Counted from the first letter of the stretch, positions 24,070 through 33,212 are shown. The stretch is DNA of 39,770 nucleotides from Planctomycetia bacterium (GCA_005772855.1 SXIK01000244.1:1-39770), one strand, 5' to 3'. Notes: generated by a model from the sequence alone, not told the origin. Numbers and translations are program-made.

Positions 24070-25970
24070 TTGTGATCGAAGGGCCCGACGCCGGCAACGA
24101 GCACGACCTTGATGTTGCCGCGGCCAAGGGCCGCGCGAGCCTCATCGCAGGTCGCGACCCTCGCAATGAGCTCCCCGTGAACGATACGGCCGTCTCCCGA
24201 AGGCATTTCTCGCTGGAGTGGTCGCCAAGAGGCTGGCGGCTCGTGGATCAGGGCAGCCGAAACCAGACGTTTCTCAATGGTCGGCCGGTCAAGGAAGCAC
24301 TGCTCGTCGCCGGCGACGTGATTCGGGCCGGCGACACCGAGTTTCGCTACGAGAACCAGGGCGAGGCTCTCAACGTCGTCGGCGTCCAGTCCACGATTCT
24401 GAAGGAGCTGCCGGTGGGCCGACGGCACGACACCATCCTCGAGCGAATTCAGAGCCTCGAGGCCGCGGTTCAAACCGCTGGAGCGCAGCCGCCCGAGCCG
24501 AGAGTGGCAGCTCATGAAGCGGTCGTGAGAGTCTCGAAGCTGTTCGAAGCCTGTGGTCAGCTCACGGCGACGATTTCTGCGACCGACCTCTTCGCCAGGC
24601 TGGTCGAGGAGGCGTTGCCCGTGCTCGAGGCTGACGGGTGCACCGTCGTGCTGCGGGAGGCAGGACGCTGGGTGCTCAAGGCCTCGCAGTCAAGCCCTGA
24701 CTCGCCCGGTGGCGTCAATGTCTCCGAATCGATCCTCGAACGCGTCGCTCAGGAGAAGAGGGCCACGCTCACTGCCAGCACAAGGAAGGAGAATGGCTCC
24801 ACAGCTTCAGCGGAGAGCTTGAGCGTGATTGCCGCGCCCCTCGTCTCGAGCGGAGAGACCCGGGCGGTGCTTTACGCCGAGCGCAGGGCAACGCACCGAC
24901 CTTTCACCGAGGCAGACCTCGAGCTTCTCGCGGCCATCGCAGAGCCAGTGGGGTCGCTCTTCGCAAAGTTCGAAGCAGCCGAGAACCTGCGGCAAGAGAA
25001 CCGAAACCTCTACCGTAGCATCACGGAAACAAAGCGCATCGTCGGCCGCTCCAGGGCGACCGAGGAGCTGCTCGAGTTCATCCGCAGAGCCTCTCCAACG
25101 CCAATGACCGTGTTGATCCAGGGTGAGACGGGCACCGGCAAGGAGCTCGTGGCCGCTGCGATCCACTACGCGAGCCCTCGCCGGGGCCGCCCCTTCGTGG
25201 CGATCAACTGCGCTGCCTTGCCCGAGAATCTGGTCGAAAGCGAGCTTTTCGGTCACGAGCGCGGCGCATTCACCGGGGCAGCGACCCGCAGGAAGGGCCG
25301 GTTCGAGCTGGCAGACTCGGGCACGGTATTCCTGGACGAGGTCGGAGAACTGACGCTTGCCTGCCAGGCCAAACTGCTACGGCTGCTCGAGGAGCGGCAG
25401 TTCGAGCGAGTGGGCGGCGTGGAGTCAGTGAAAATCGACGTCAGGATCATCGCGGCCACGAACCGTGACCTCCTCGCCGCCGTGAACGAGGGCGCCTTCA
25501 GGGAGGACCTTTACTACCGGCTGAGCGTGCTCAACGTCCAAATCCCACCTCTCCGACAGCGCCCGGAGGACGTCCCGCTCCTTGCCCAGCACTTCCTCGA
25601 TGCCCTGGGGGGCACGTCGAAGCTCTCGAAGGCTACTCTCAAGAAACTCGGCGAGTACTCGTGGCCGGGCAATGTGCGACAGCTTCGCAATGTGATCGAG
25701 AGCGCCGTCGTGCTTGGCAAAGGACCCGAGATCAGTCCCGAGGACTTGATCCTGCCCCCCCCGAAGCGGCTGGACGGCCCCAGGGAGAAGGAGGCGTGGG
25801 AGCCGATAACACTTGAAAGCCTCGAGAGGTTTCACATCGAGCGAGTTCTCGGCCACACCAGTGGTAACAAGAAGCGGGCCGCTGAGCTCCTCGGGATCGA
25901 GCGATGCACGCTCTACGCGAAGTTGAAGTCTTATGACCTTGGCAGCCCGAAGGGAGAGCTGGATGAATGA
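24057..25970 (+). CDS. FHA-GAF-AAA+ sigma-54-dependent transcriptional activator
   Basis: A 637-residue enhancer-binding protein from the TTG at 24057. That TTG has GGAGGA six bases upstream and lies inside the kinase's last codons (13-base overlap). The frame is open further upstream but that part is a kinase-gene shadow. Residues 1-105 form an FHA domain (GR at 32-33, SRRH at 47-50, N69). Residues about 155-305 form a GAF-like domain, followed by a coiled linker. Residues 327-560 form the AAA+ domain with Walker A GETGTGKE (356-363), GAFTGA (403-408, the sigma-54 contact loop) and VFLDEVGE (424-431). Residues 585-626 form a Fis-type helix-turn-helix (KKRAAELLGIERCTLYAKLK). Likely phosphorylated or recruited through FHA by the upstream kinase. 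Its probable target is the -24/-12 promoter before gspD. Confidence 0.94.
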   Translation: MAKLVVIEGPDAGNEHDLDVAAAKGRASLIAGRDPRNELPVNDTAVSRRHFSLEWSPRGWRLVDQGSRNQTFLNGRPVKEALLVAGDVIRAGDTEFRYENQGEALNVVGVQSTILKELPVGRRHDTILERIQSLEAAVQTAGAQPPEPRVAAHEAVVRVSKLFEACGQLTATISATDLFARLVEEALPVLEADGCTVVLREAGRWVLKASQSSPDSPGGVNVSESILERVAQEKRATLTASTRKENGSTASAESLSVIAAPLVSSGETRAVLYAERRATHRPFTEADLELLAAIAEPVGSLFAKFEAAENLRQENRNLYRSITETKRIVGRSRATEELLEFIRRASPTPMTVLIQGETGTGKELVAAAIHYASPRRGRPFVAINCAALPENLVESELFGHERGAFTGAATRRKGRFELADSGTVFLDEVGELTLACQAKLLRLLEERQFERVGGVESVKIDVRIIAATNRDLLAAVNEGAFREDLYYRLSVLNVQIPPLRQRPEDVPLLAQHFLDALGGTSKLSKATLKKLGEYSWPGNVRQLRNVIESAVVLGKGPEISPEDLILPPPKRLDGPREKEAWEPITLESLERFHIERVLGHTSGNKKRAAELLGIERCTLYAKLKSYDLGSPKGELDE

Positions 25971-26850
25971 TTTCCGGAGGCTCGCGATGGCGACCTTGGT
26001 GACGCTCCCTGCGCTCTGGGGGTTCCTCCTGGCAGACGATCCCCCGGTGAAGAAATCTCCCGAGGAGCCCGGTACGTCTCCTCCACCACTAAACCCAAGA
26101 ATCGTCATTCGCCAGCGGAAGACACCCCTCCCCGAGAAGGTAGCACTGCCAGGGAAGGCGGGGGAATACCCGGCTCCGCAGGTGCTGTCTCTCGCAGGTG
26201 TGCTCACGGGCCGCCCCGTACGCCTCGATGGCAATCGAGTGCGTGAGACCAAGGTGACGATCAACGAGGGCTCCGCCGGGGAAGAGGTCACGCTCGAGGA
26301 GCTGAAGGTGATCCTCGCTTCGCACAAGCTCTTCCTGTTTCCGATAACGGACCCACAGGAAGGCGAGATCCTCGTGGCAAGTCGCAACCCGGAGTGGAAG
26401 GAGGAGCCGCCAAGGTTCACGAAGGTTCTGGAGGTCCGCGAGGGGAGCTTCAAGCAGGCCTGGGAAAAGATCGAGAAGGCGGTCAAGGAGCGAAATTCAA
26501 GGCTCTCCGGGGGAGAAGCGCCCATCGTCGCGATCATGAGCGAGCGATCGGGCAAGATCATCCTGGGGGCCGGAAAAGAGGAGCACCTCACGCAACTCGC
26601 GAAAGAGCTCGAGCAAGAGCTTGCGACAAAGGCCGCTGACCGACCCCACCTTTACACCTACACGGGCCTCCACCGTTCAGTTGCCGCACTCGAGAAAGGC
26701 CTTCGCGAAAAGCTAAGCGAGGCCGATTTGAACCAGGTGCATGTGGTGATTGCAACGAAGGGCAACCGTCTCTTCTTCCGCGCCCCGGCAGATGTCTGGG
26801 AGAAGGTCCAAGTCGCCTTGAAAGAGCTGGACACCGACCGCGAGGAATAG
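25963..26850 (+). CDS. Exported protein resembling secretin N-terminal (N0/STN) domains
   Basis: A 295-residue product from the ATG at 25963, which overlaps the activator stop by eight bases and has GGGAG upstream. Residues 1-25 form a signal peptide (ATLVTLPALWGFLLADD), then a Pro-rich linker. The part around VLTGRPVRLDGNRVRETKVTI...LEELKVILASHKLFLFPI has the pattern of the secretin N0/STN domain (a two-strand beta unit, a helix, then LVAS). Two more alpha/beta units of about 80 residues follow, ending VHVVIATKGNRLFFRAPADVWEKV. No secretin barrel is present. It sits directly before gspD, so a secretin-associated periplasmic adaptor is the best guess. Not firmly identified. Confidence 0.65.
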   Translation: MNDFRRLAMATLVTLPALWGFLLADDPPVKKSPEEPGTSPPPLNPRIVIRQRKTPLPEKVALPGKAGEYPAPQVLSLAGVLTGRPVRLDGNRVRETKVTINEGSAGEEVTLEELKVILASHKLFLFPITDPQEGEILVASRNPEWKEEPPRFTKVLEVREGSFKQAWEKIEKAVKERNSRLSGGEAPIVAIMSERSGKIILGAGKEEHLTQLAKELEQELATKAADRPHLYTYTGLHRSVAALEKGLREKLSEADLNQVHVVIATKGNRLFFRAPADVWEKVQVALKELDTDREE

Positions 26851-27028
26851 GCCGACTCGGCTCGGCGATTCATTTCCCGCTGCCCCCTCGTCTCCCCTCC
26901 TCTACTTCCCTGGTCGCCGGAGCCCGCCACAGAACTGGAGGCACTTGTCCAACGGGATGTCAAGCCCTCCCCGAAAACGGCCGAAAACTATGGGGCCGAT
27001 TCACTTTGTGTTTCCTTTTCAAACCCTC

Positions 27029-27060
27029 GGCCTCACCCAACCTCGGTTTGGGGCTCGGCC
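27029..27060. promoter_or_regulatory. Imperfect inverted repeat, possible activator site
   Basis: GGCC...CCCAA...TTGGG...GGCC forms a loose dyad centred near 27044. It lies about 75-105 bases upstream of the -24 element, a usual distance for binding sites of Fis-type activators. The arms are offset by one base, so this is only a candidate operator. Confidence 0.3.
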
Positions 27061-27132
27061 AGCAATGACCCTCGGACTCCTAAATGAACAGCCAACAAAG
27101 TCTTGCGAAACGCGACGCCGCGACTTCCTCAG

Positions 27133-27149
27133 TTGGCCAGGGCTTTGCA
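27133..27149 (+). promoter_or_regulatory. Sigma-54 (-24/-12) promoter of the T2SS operon
   Basis: TTGGCCAGGGCTTTGCA matches the long sigma-54 consensus (YTGGCACGRNNNTTGCW) at every defined position except two (A and C of GCAC). The GG (27135-27136) and GC (27147-27148) are at the required 12-base spacing. Transcription would start near 27160, about 70 bases before the gspD ATG. The nearest upstream regulator gene encodes a GAFTGA-type sigma-54 activator. Confidence 0.6.
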
Positions 27150-27230
27150 TTGGAGGCTACTTCGCCCCCCCCAGGCCGGGAAACAAGGTCTCCGAGAGGA
27201 AAAGAGTCTGCCGAGGAGTGGAACGTTTCG

Positions 27231-30191
27231 ATGATTTCGCACTGTAAACGCACGATGCTGACTTGCATTCTCGGAGGATTCTTCTGCCTCTGCATCTCCC
27301 CGGACGTCCACCCACAGGGTGCCGAACCAGCGCCCGGGAACGATCCGCCCCCGACCAGTGAAGACAGCGGAACGACCGCGGAAGCAGAGCCTGAAGACGC
27401 TCCTGCGCCTCTTCCTGCCGACGCCAAGGCTCCTGCCGGCGGCATGGGAGCGCCTCCCGCAGGCGGCACCCGGCCCAATGAACCGTCGGAGACTCTGCCC
27501 GGTACCGGTAACGGAGCCCCCACGCCCCAAGCCACCTCCCCGGATCCCACCGAGGAGGGCAAGAAACAGAAAATTCTGCCTCGATCCCCGGAATGGAAGG
27601 CGGGCCGCGTCGACATCTCGGCCGGAGAGATCGAGGTGCTCGAGTTTATCCGCTTCCTCGCCGACTACACCGGGTTGCCTGTAATCATCGATTCAACCAA
27701 CCAGCAGGCACAGCAGCAAAAAATCCTGATCGCCGCCCCCATGAAAGGCGTGACGGCCGAAATCGTGATCGCCCTCCTCCAGGCGAATCGTTACCTCGTG
27801 ACAAGGCAGGTCTTGCCAAGCGGCGAGGAGATTTTGAACGTCGTCTCACAGCAAGGCGCCGTTCAGGGTCCCGACGAGCCGAAGCAAAACCCACTCCTGC
27901 GCGTCGACGGCGCGAAGGTCGAGGAGTTCGCCGACGTCTTGACCTCGGAAGTGACGTCAGTACGTCCCGACGAAATTGCCACCATGGTCTTCACGCTCAA
28001 GTACACACAGCCCACGGATGCCATCCAGTCGCTCAACAGCCTCATTGGCGGGCAAAAAGGGGCCAAGTCACAAGCCTTCAGCATTGTCGACGTCAAGAAC
28101 TCCATGCTAGTGATCATCACGGCGAAGTTCGGACTCCTCAACTACCTGGCCAAGCTTCTCTCGATCATCGACGTGCCCCTCAAGGAGCCCGAGCGAATCA
28201 TTCAGATCATCGATATCGAGAACGCCGACGCCGATGAGATGATGCAGCTTATACAGACCTTTCTTCAAGGGCGAGGCTCGGGCGGCCGGTTCGGCGGTCG
28301 AGGGCTCGGCGGCACTCCAAGCCCGGCGCCAGGAGTACCGGGTGCCGGCGGCGGTGGCCGCCAATTAACCGAGCTGCAGACGAATCTCATAGCTGACTGG
28401 CGCACCCAAAAGATCATTGTGGAGACCTACTCGGAGCGTGATCTGGAGGACATCCACATGCTCATCAGGGAGCTGGACGCCCGCTTCGACATCCGACGCC
28501 TGAAAACGCGAATCTACCAGGTTCGCTATCTCAAGGCCGACGAGGTCGCCGGCGACTTGCAGACGCTCATCGGCGGTGCGGGCGGAGGTTTGTCAGGCCA
28601 GCGTGGCCTCGGGGGCGGCGGACGCGGCGGCGGCGCAGGCGGTGCTGCAGGAGGACGCCGTGGTCGATCGGGGGGAGTTTCCCGGGTTGGGGGCCGAGGA
28701 GCGGGAGGGGGCATTGCTGGTCCGACACCTGGAATCCCGGGCGGCGCGGGAGGAGGTGGCACGAATGCTCCGATGCCAGCCTTGATTGTGCCCCACGTGC
28801 AGACGAACTCGCTCATTATCCAGGCCGAGCCCGAGGAGTACGCCGAAATCATCAATATCCTCGAACAGATTGACGTGAAGCGCCGCCAGGTCTTTCTCGA
28901 GGCAGCTCTCGTCGAGGTCACCAGCGGCAGCCAGCTCAATTACACGATCGAACTCCTCGCCGGCGAGCCGAACGATACGGCCACCCGGGCGCTTTTTGAG
29001 TCGTCCTTTGGCCTCTCGGGCATCGACTTCCAGGAGTTCAACCGAACGATTCCGGATCTCTCGGGCCCGGCCAGCGTGCCTCCTGGCGCCCTGGTCGCGA
29101 TCATGAGCCGAGGCAAGTTCCCGGCCCTGGTCAGATTCTTCAAGACCAACACCGACACACAAGTCCTCGCAACTCCCTTTATTATCGCTGATGACAACCA
29201 GTCCAACACACTCGACATCACCGAGACACGCTATGTGCAGAACACCAACGTCGCAGGCGGCGCCGCCGGTGTGACCACAACGAGCAATGAGGGCGAGGAC
29301 GCCGGGATCACGCTCGACATCACTCCCACGATCAGCTCCCAAAGCGCTGTGTTTCTCGAGATGTCCCTCGAAGTATCGCAGTTCCAGCAGGGCGGAACGG
29401 CGCAGGTGCTGCCCCCGAAGACCACCAACTCGGTAACGTCGGCGGTGACCATTCCCGATGGTGAGATTTTTGTAATCGGTGGCCTGACCCGGGAGAACCA
29501 GGCGAAGGCTGTCTCGAAAGTGCCAATCCTCGGTGACATACCGCTCCTCGGCAAACTCTTCCGGTCGGAGACAACGTCCCGGTCGATATCCAACCTCTAC
29601 ATCTTCCTGAGGGCTCACGTCCTGATACACCCCGAATTCAAGGATGGAATCGAGCTGGCCAAGAATGCCCAGGAACAGGTGGAAAAGTTCGCTCCCCACA
29701 TGAACATCGTCCGGTTTTCGGCCCCGCAGGTCCCCATTCCGCCCCCCAAGGAGACGGATCTCGACGCCCCCAAACGGTTTGAAACTCGCTCTCGTTCCAG
29801 GTTCCCCGAAGGCTACGAGGCACCTCTTGGCCCTTACGAAAAACAACCCCACAAGAGTGAGGAGCCTTCACCCACCCTTTACCAGGGTGATCCGGAGAGC
29901 CCAGGAAATGAAGGCGGCATGGGCGCCGCCACGCCTCCGACACAGACGCCAGGGCTGAAGGTCAGGGAGCCGCAGCCCCGCCAGGACGTGCCCGTGGAGC
30001 CCGCCACGAAACAGCCGACCCAGGTGAAGAGTGCTCCCGAGCCCGACACAGCCATGCCCCCCCTCGTGCGTCCACCCACCACGAGCGAGGAGCAGGAGCT
30101 TGACAACCCTGCGGCGCTGGAGGGCACGGGCATGGAACTCGATCCGGACGGCTCGAGCTGGCTCTTGCCGCTGAAGCCCAAGAAGCAATAA
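27231..30191 (+). CDS. gspD: GspD, type II secretion secretin
   Basis: Outer-membrane channel of the T2SS, 986 residues from the ATG at 27231 (GAGGAG 12 bases upstream). The N-terminus has a signal peptide-like CILGGFFCLCI, then about 90 Pro/Glu-rich residues. Periplasmic N-domains follow: VDISAGEIEVLEFIRFLADY, MVFTLKYTQPTDAIQSLN, RIIQIIDIENADADEMMQLI and RIYQVRYLKADEVAGDLQTL. Two of them are split by Gly/Arg-rich loops (about 28268-28360 and 28580-28760). The secretin core has QVLATPFIIADDNQSNTLDI, AVTIPDGEIFVIGGLTR and VPILGDIPLLGKLFRS, ending FLRAHVLIHPEF. A Pro-rich tail of about 180 residues follows, longer than in classical GspD. It is the first gene after the sigma-54 promoter and is followed eight bases later by gspE. 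Confidence 0.93.
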   Translation: MISHCKRTMLTCILGGFFCLCISPDVHPQGAEPAPGNDPPPTSEDSGTTAEAEPEDAPAPLPADAKAPAGGMGAPPAGGTRPNEPSETLPGTGNGAPTPQATSPDPTEEGKKQKILPRSPEWKAGRVDISAGEIEVLEFIRFLADYTGLPVIIDSTNQQAQQQKILIAAPMKGVTAEIVIALLQANRYLVTRQVLPSGEEILNVVSQQGAVQGPDEPKQNPLLRVDGAKVEEFADVLTSEVTSVRPDEIATMVFTLKYTQPTDAIQSLNSLIGGQKGAKSQAFSIVDVKNSMLVIITAKFGLLNYLAKLLSIIDVPLKEPERIIQIIDIENADADEMMQLIQTFLQGRGSGGRFGGRGLGGTPSPAPGVPGAGGGGRQLTELQTNLIADWRTQKIIVETYSERDLEDIHMLIRELDARFDIRRLKTRIYQVRYLKADEVAGDLQTLIGGAGGGLSGQRGLGGGGRGGGAGGAAGGRRGRSGGVSRVGGRGAGGGIAGPTPGIPGGAGGGGTNAPMPALIVPHVQTNSLIIQAEPEEYAEIINILEQIDVKRRQVFLEAALVEVTSGSQLNYTIELLAGEPNDTATRALFESSFGLSGIDFQEFNRTIPDLSGPASVPPGALVAIMSRGKFPALVRFFKTNTDTQVLATPFIIADDNQSNTLDITETRYVQNTNVAGGAAGVTTTSNEGEDAGITLDITPTISSQSAVFLEMSLEVSQFQQGGTAQVLPPKTTNSVTSAVTIPDGEIFVIGGLTRENQAKAVSKVPILGDIPLLGKLFRSETTSRSISNLYIFLRAHVLIHPEFKDGIELAKNAQEQVEKFAPHMNIVRFSAPQVPIPPPKETDLDAPKRFETRSRSRFPEGYEAPLGPYEKQPHKSEEPSPTLYQGDPESPGNEGGMGAATPPTQTPGLKVREPQPRQDVPVEPATKQPTQVKSAPEPDTAMPPLVRPPTTSEEQELDNPAALEGTGMELDPDGSSWLLPLKPKKQ

Positions 30192-30199
30192 TCACCTTC

Positions 30200-31903
30200 A
30201 TGAAGCTAAGCCTTGTTCAAAATCTGGTCAGCGAGGGCGTTCTCGACGAGGAGCAGCTTGCCGAGTGCCGGGGAATCGAGCTCAACACGGGTGAGCCCAT
30301 CGATCGGGTGCTTCAGCAGAAGGGTTACGTCTCTGAATCGAAGCTGCTCGAGATCCTCGGCCGTCACCTGCGGCTTCCGGTGCGCGAAGACCTGGACTCC
30401 ATCGAGGTGCCGAAAGAGTTTACTTCGAAGGTCCCCGCTCAGTTCGCTCGAACCTACAATCTGATAGCGGTCGCGAAGACGAACGCCGGATTCGAGGTCG
30501 CCACGTGCAACCCCCTCGAAATCCACCCCATGGACGATCTGGCCATGATGCTTTCGGCCAACGTCGTTCCCCTTCTTGCGCCGCGTGCCAGGATCACGTC
30601 ACTCATCAACAAGGCTTACCAGCGCTCCTCGACCGATGTGGATGAACTCCTCGACGGCATCGAGGAGGACGACATGATCAGCTTGACAAAGGTCATCGAC
30701 GAGTCCGAGGACGTCCTCGACATCGCGAACAAGCCTCCGATTATCAAGCTAATGAACACGATCCTGTTCGAGGCCCTGAAGATTCGCGCAAGCGACATTC
30801 ACTTGCAGCCCTACGACGAACGGCTTCAGGTACGGTACCGAATCGATGGGATCCTGTACGATTCGAAGGTGATACCTAAGAAGTTCCAGGACGCCATCAT
30901 CAGCCGCGTCAAGGTCATGGGCAAGATGGACATCGCCGAGCGCCGCCTTCCACAGGACGGCCGAACGACGATCAAGGTCGGCGACGGCGAGGTCGACGTG
31001 CGAATCTCGAGCGTACCGACCTCGCGGGGTGAACGCATCGTGTTTCGTCTCCTCGACAAGAGCGCCCGACTCTACAAGCTGCAGGAGATCGGCCTCACCG
31101 ACACGAACCTGAGCACAATCCGGAAGCTGATCGGTTACTCCCACGGGATCGTCCTGATCACGGGCCCCACCGGGAGCGGCAAGACGACGACGCTCTACTC
31201 CGCCCTCGCAGAGATCAATTCCGATGAGAAGAACGTGATCACGATTGAGGACCCGATCGAATACAACATCGACGGGATCAGCCAGATCCAGGTGTCCAAC
31301 AAGAAGGGCCTGACGTTCGCCTCCGGGTTGAGATCCCTCATGCGCCAGGACCCCGACGTCATGATGGTGGGCGAGATCCGCGACGGAGAGACAGCGGCCA
31401 TCGCAGTACAGGCCGCGAACACGGGACACCTTGTCTTCTCCACACTACATACCAACGACTCGGCCGGCGCCATCACGCGTCTGATCAACTTGGGCGTCGA
31501 GCCTTACCTGGTAGCCTCGGCCGTGATCGCCGTCATCGCCCAGCGTCTTGTGCGTCTCAATTGTCCCTACTGCAAGGAGGGGCATGAACCCACGGACGCG
31601 CAAATCTCGGAGCTTGGCCTGCCCCGCAGTGCTCTCCTCGAGGGGAAGCTGTGGCGAGGAAAAGGCTGCGAGAACTGCCTGGGCCGCGGGCTCTTCGACC
31701 GAACGGCGATTTATGAGATTCTCGTCCTTGACGAGTTGATGCGAGACCAAATCATCGAGCGCACGAGCGCGTCCGTCATGAAACAGTCGGCCGTGCAGCG
31801 AGGGCACCTCTTGACCCTCCGAATGGATGGCGCCAGGAAGGTCGCCGCGGGCCAGACCACCACCGAGGAGGTTTTCCGCGTCACCCAGCTCGACGTCTTC
31901 TAA
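30200..31903 (+). CDS. gspE: GspE, type II secretion ATPase
   Basis: Cytoplasmic hexameric ATPase that powers pseudopilus assembly. The 567-residue protein has an N-terminal N1E-like domain (LVQNLVSEGVLDEEQL...RHLRLPVREDL), then the ATPase core: ASDIHLQPYDERLQVRYRIDG, Walker A GPTGSGKTTTLYSAL (about residues 322-330), the DPIEY Asp box, MMVGEIRDGETAAIA (Walker B, about 388) and the His box STLHTNDSAGAITRL. The zinc-binding tetracysteine module CPYC (about 455) ... CENC (about 490) is complete. It could also be called PilB-like, but the pseudopilin genes downstream favour T2SS. Confidence 0.95.
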   Translation: MKLSLVQNLVSEGVLDEEQLAECRGIELNTGEPIDRVLQQKGYVSESKLLEILGRHLRLPVREDLDSIEVPKEFTSKVPAQFARTYNLIAVAKTNAGFEVATCNPLEIHPMDDLAMMLSANVVPLLAPRARITSLINKAYQRSSTDVDELLDGIEEDDMISLTKVIDESEDVLDIANKPPIIKLMNTILFEALKIRASDIHLQPYDERLQVRYRIDGILYDSKVIPKKFQDAIISRVKVMGKMDIAERRLPQDGRTTIKVGDGEVDVRISSVPTSRGERIVFRLLDKSARLYKLQEIGLTDTNLSTIRKLIGYSHGIVLITGPTGSGKTTTLYSALAEINSDEKNVITIEDPIEYNIDGISQIQVSNKKGLTFASGLRSLMRQDPDVMMVGEIRDGETAAIAVQAANTGHLVFSTLHTNDSAGAITRLINLGVEPYLVASAVIAVIAQRLVRLNCPYCKEGHEPTDAQISELGLPRSALLEGKLWRGKGCENCLGRGLFDRTAIYEILVLDELMRDQIIERTSASVMKQSAVQRGHLLTLRMDGARKVAAGQTTTEEVFRVTQLDVF

Positions 31904-31967
31904 TCGGGGACAGGACCCATTGGCTGTGTCGAATCACTTGACGGCGCAGAAAGCATAGATTTCTCCC

Positions 31968-33212
31968 ATGCCGATCTACGAGTACAGAGCCTTGACGGTG
32001 GCAGGCCAGGCAAGAAAGGGGATCATCGATGCCGATACGCCCCGGCTGGCCCGGGAGAAATTGCGTATCGAGAAAGTCCACGTCACGGAGATGTGGCCCG
32101 TCGACGCCCGCACGAAGGCTTTGAAAGGGGGCAAAGGTGGTCGATGGAATGCCCTCGCCATCAAGCTCCCGAAGTTCGAGCGTCGGGTCACAACCCGTGA
32201 CCTCGCCACGTTCACGAGACAGTTCTCGACACTCCTGAAAAGCGGCATCCAGCTCGCGGACGCTCTGAAGGCTCTCGTTGAGCAGTGCACGGACCGGAGC
32301 ATGGAGAGGGTCCTGCGCGTGGTAAAAGAGGAAATCACCTCGGGAAACAATCTGGCCGAGGCCCTCGCAAAGCACCCCCGCTACTTCAGCGACCTGTACG
32401 TGAACATGGTAAAAGCCGGCGAGGCGAGCGGCACGTTGGATGTGGTGCTCACGCGCATCGCCGAGTATCTGCAGAAGCAGGCCAGCCTCAAGGGAAAGGT
32501 CGTCTCGGCGATCACTTACCCGGCGATCATGGTCTCGGTGGGCACGGCCGTCGTTATCTTCCTCATGTCGTATGTAGTCCCGCAGATCACGAAGGTCTTG
32601 ACCGATCGTGGTCAGCCGCTCCCGTTCGTGACGGAGGTCTTGATACAGTTCTCGGGGCTCGTGCGAGACTTCTGGTGGATCGGCCTGATCGCGCTCCTTG
32701 CTGGCTATTTCCTCCTGAGGGCCGCGCTGGCCACCGAGGCTGGCCGGTTGAGGTTTGATACTCTACTCCTGCGCCTCCCGCTCTTCGGCAGTCTCTTTAC
32801 CAAGCAAGCGATCTCCCGCTTCGCGATGACGTTCTCGACGCTCTTGAAAAGCGGCCTCCCGGCACTCGACGCCCTGAAGATCGTCTCCCTGGTAGTCAAC
32901 AACGCCCGCCTCACCCAGGTTATCAACGACATTCACCAGCGAATCATTGAAGGAGCGGACATCGCGACGCCGATCAAGAAATCGCGGATTTTCCCCCCCA
33001 TGGTCGGCTACATGGTGGCCGTCGGCGAGCAGTCGGGACAGCTTGAGGATGTGCTCGATCGCGTGTCGGAGAGCTACGAGGAGGAGCTTGACTTCGCAAT
33101 CCAGCGACTCACAAGCATGATCGAGCCGATCATCATCATCTTCCTTGCGGTCGTTGTCGGCTTCATTATTGCCGCCGTCCTCCTGCCGCTCCTCGACTTC
33201 AAGGGCATTTGA
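31968..33212 (+). CDS. gspF: GspF, type II secretion inner-membrane platform protein
   Basis: Membrane protein of the T2SS inner-membrane platform, 414 residues. It shows two repeats of the T2SSF domain, FTRQFSTLLKSGIQLADALKAL and FAMTFSTLLKSGLPALDALKIV. Membrane helices follow the first repeat (VVIFLMSYVVPQI and WIGLIALLAGYFLLRA) and end the protein (IIIIFLAVVVGFIIAAVLLPLL). The start MPIYEYRALTVAGQARKG is the standard family N-terminus. A 64-base gap separates it from gspE. Confidence 0.95.
   Translation: MPIYEYRALTVAGQARKGIIDADTPRLAREKLRIEKVHVTEMWPVDARTKALKGGKGGRWNALAIKLPKFERRVTTRDLATFTRQFSTLLKSGIQLADALKALVEQCTDRSMERVLRVVKEEITSGNNLAEALAKHPRYFSDLYVNMVKAGEASGTLDVVLTRIAEYLQKQASLKGKVVSAITYPAIMVSVGTAVVIFLMSYVVPQITKVLTDRGQPLPFVTEVLIQFSGLVRDFWWIGLIALLAGYFLLRAALATEAGRLRFDTLLLRLPLFGSLFTKQAISRFAMTFSTLLKSGLPALDALKIVSLVVNNARLTQVINDIHQRIIEGADIATPIKKSRIFPPMVGYMVAVGEQSGQLEDVLDRVSESYEEELDFAIQRLTSMIEPIIIIFLAVVVGFIIAAVLLPLLDFKGI

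Larger units (their letters stand above)
26851..27230. other. Regulatory gap before gspD
   Basis: About 380 bases between the N0-like gene and the chosen gspD start. It contains a small GCCGA/TCGGC hairpin right after the upstream stop, an imperfect dyad at 27029-27060 and a sigma-54 promoter match at 27133-27149. The open frame running into gspD from 27084 crosses the promoter and is not treated as coding. Confidence 0.45.

Noticed and set aside
28600-28760. Repetitive GGC/GGA-rich stretch, CRISPR-like at first glance
   Set aside because: It is in-frame codon-level Gly/Arg/Ala repetition inside gspD, without spacers or constant repeats.
28593-29852. 419-codon minus-strand frame over gspD
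   Set aside because: Antisense shadow of the secretin gene with no domain signature.
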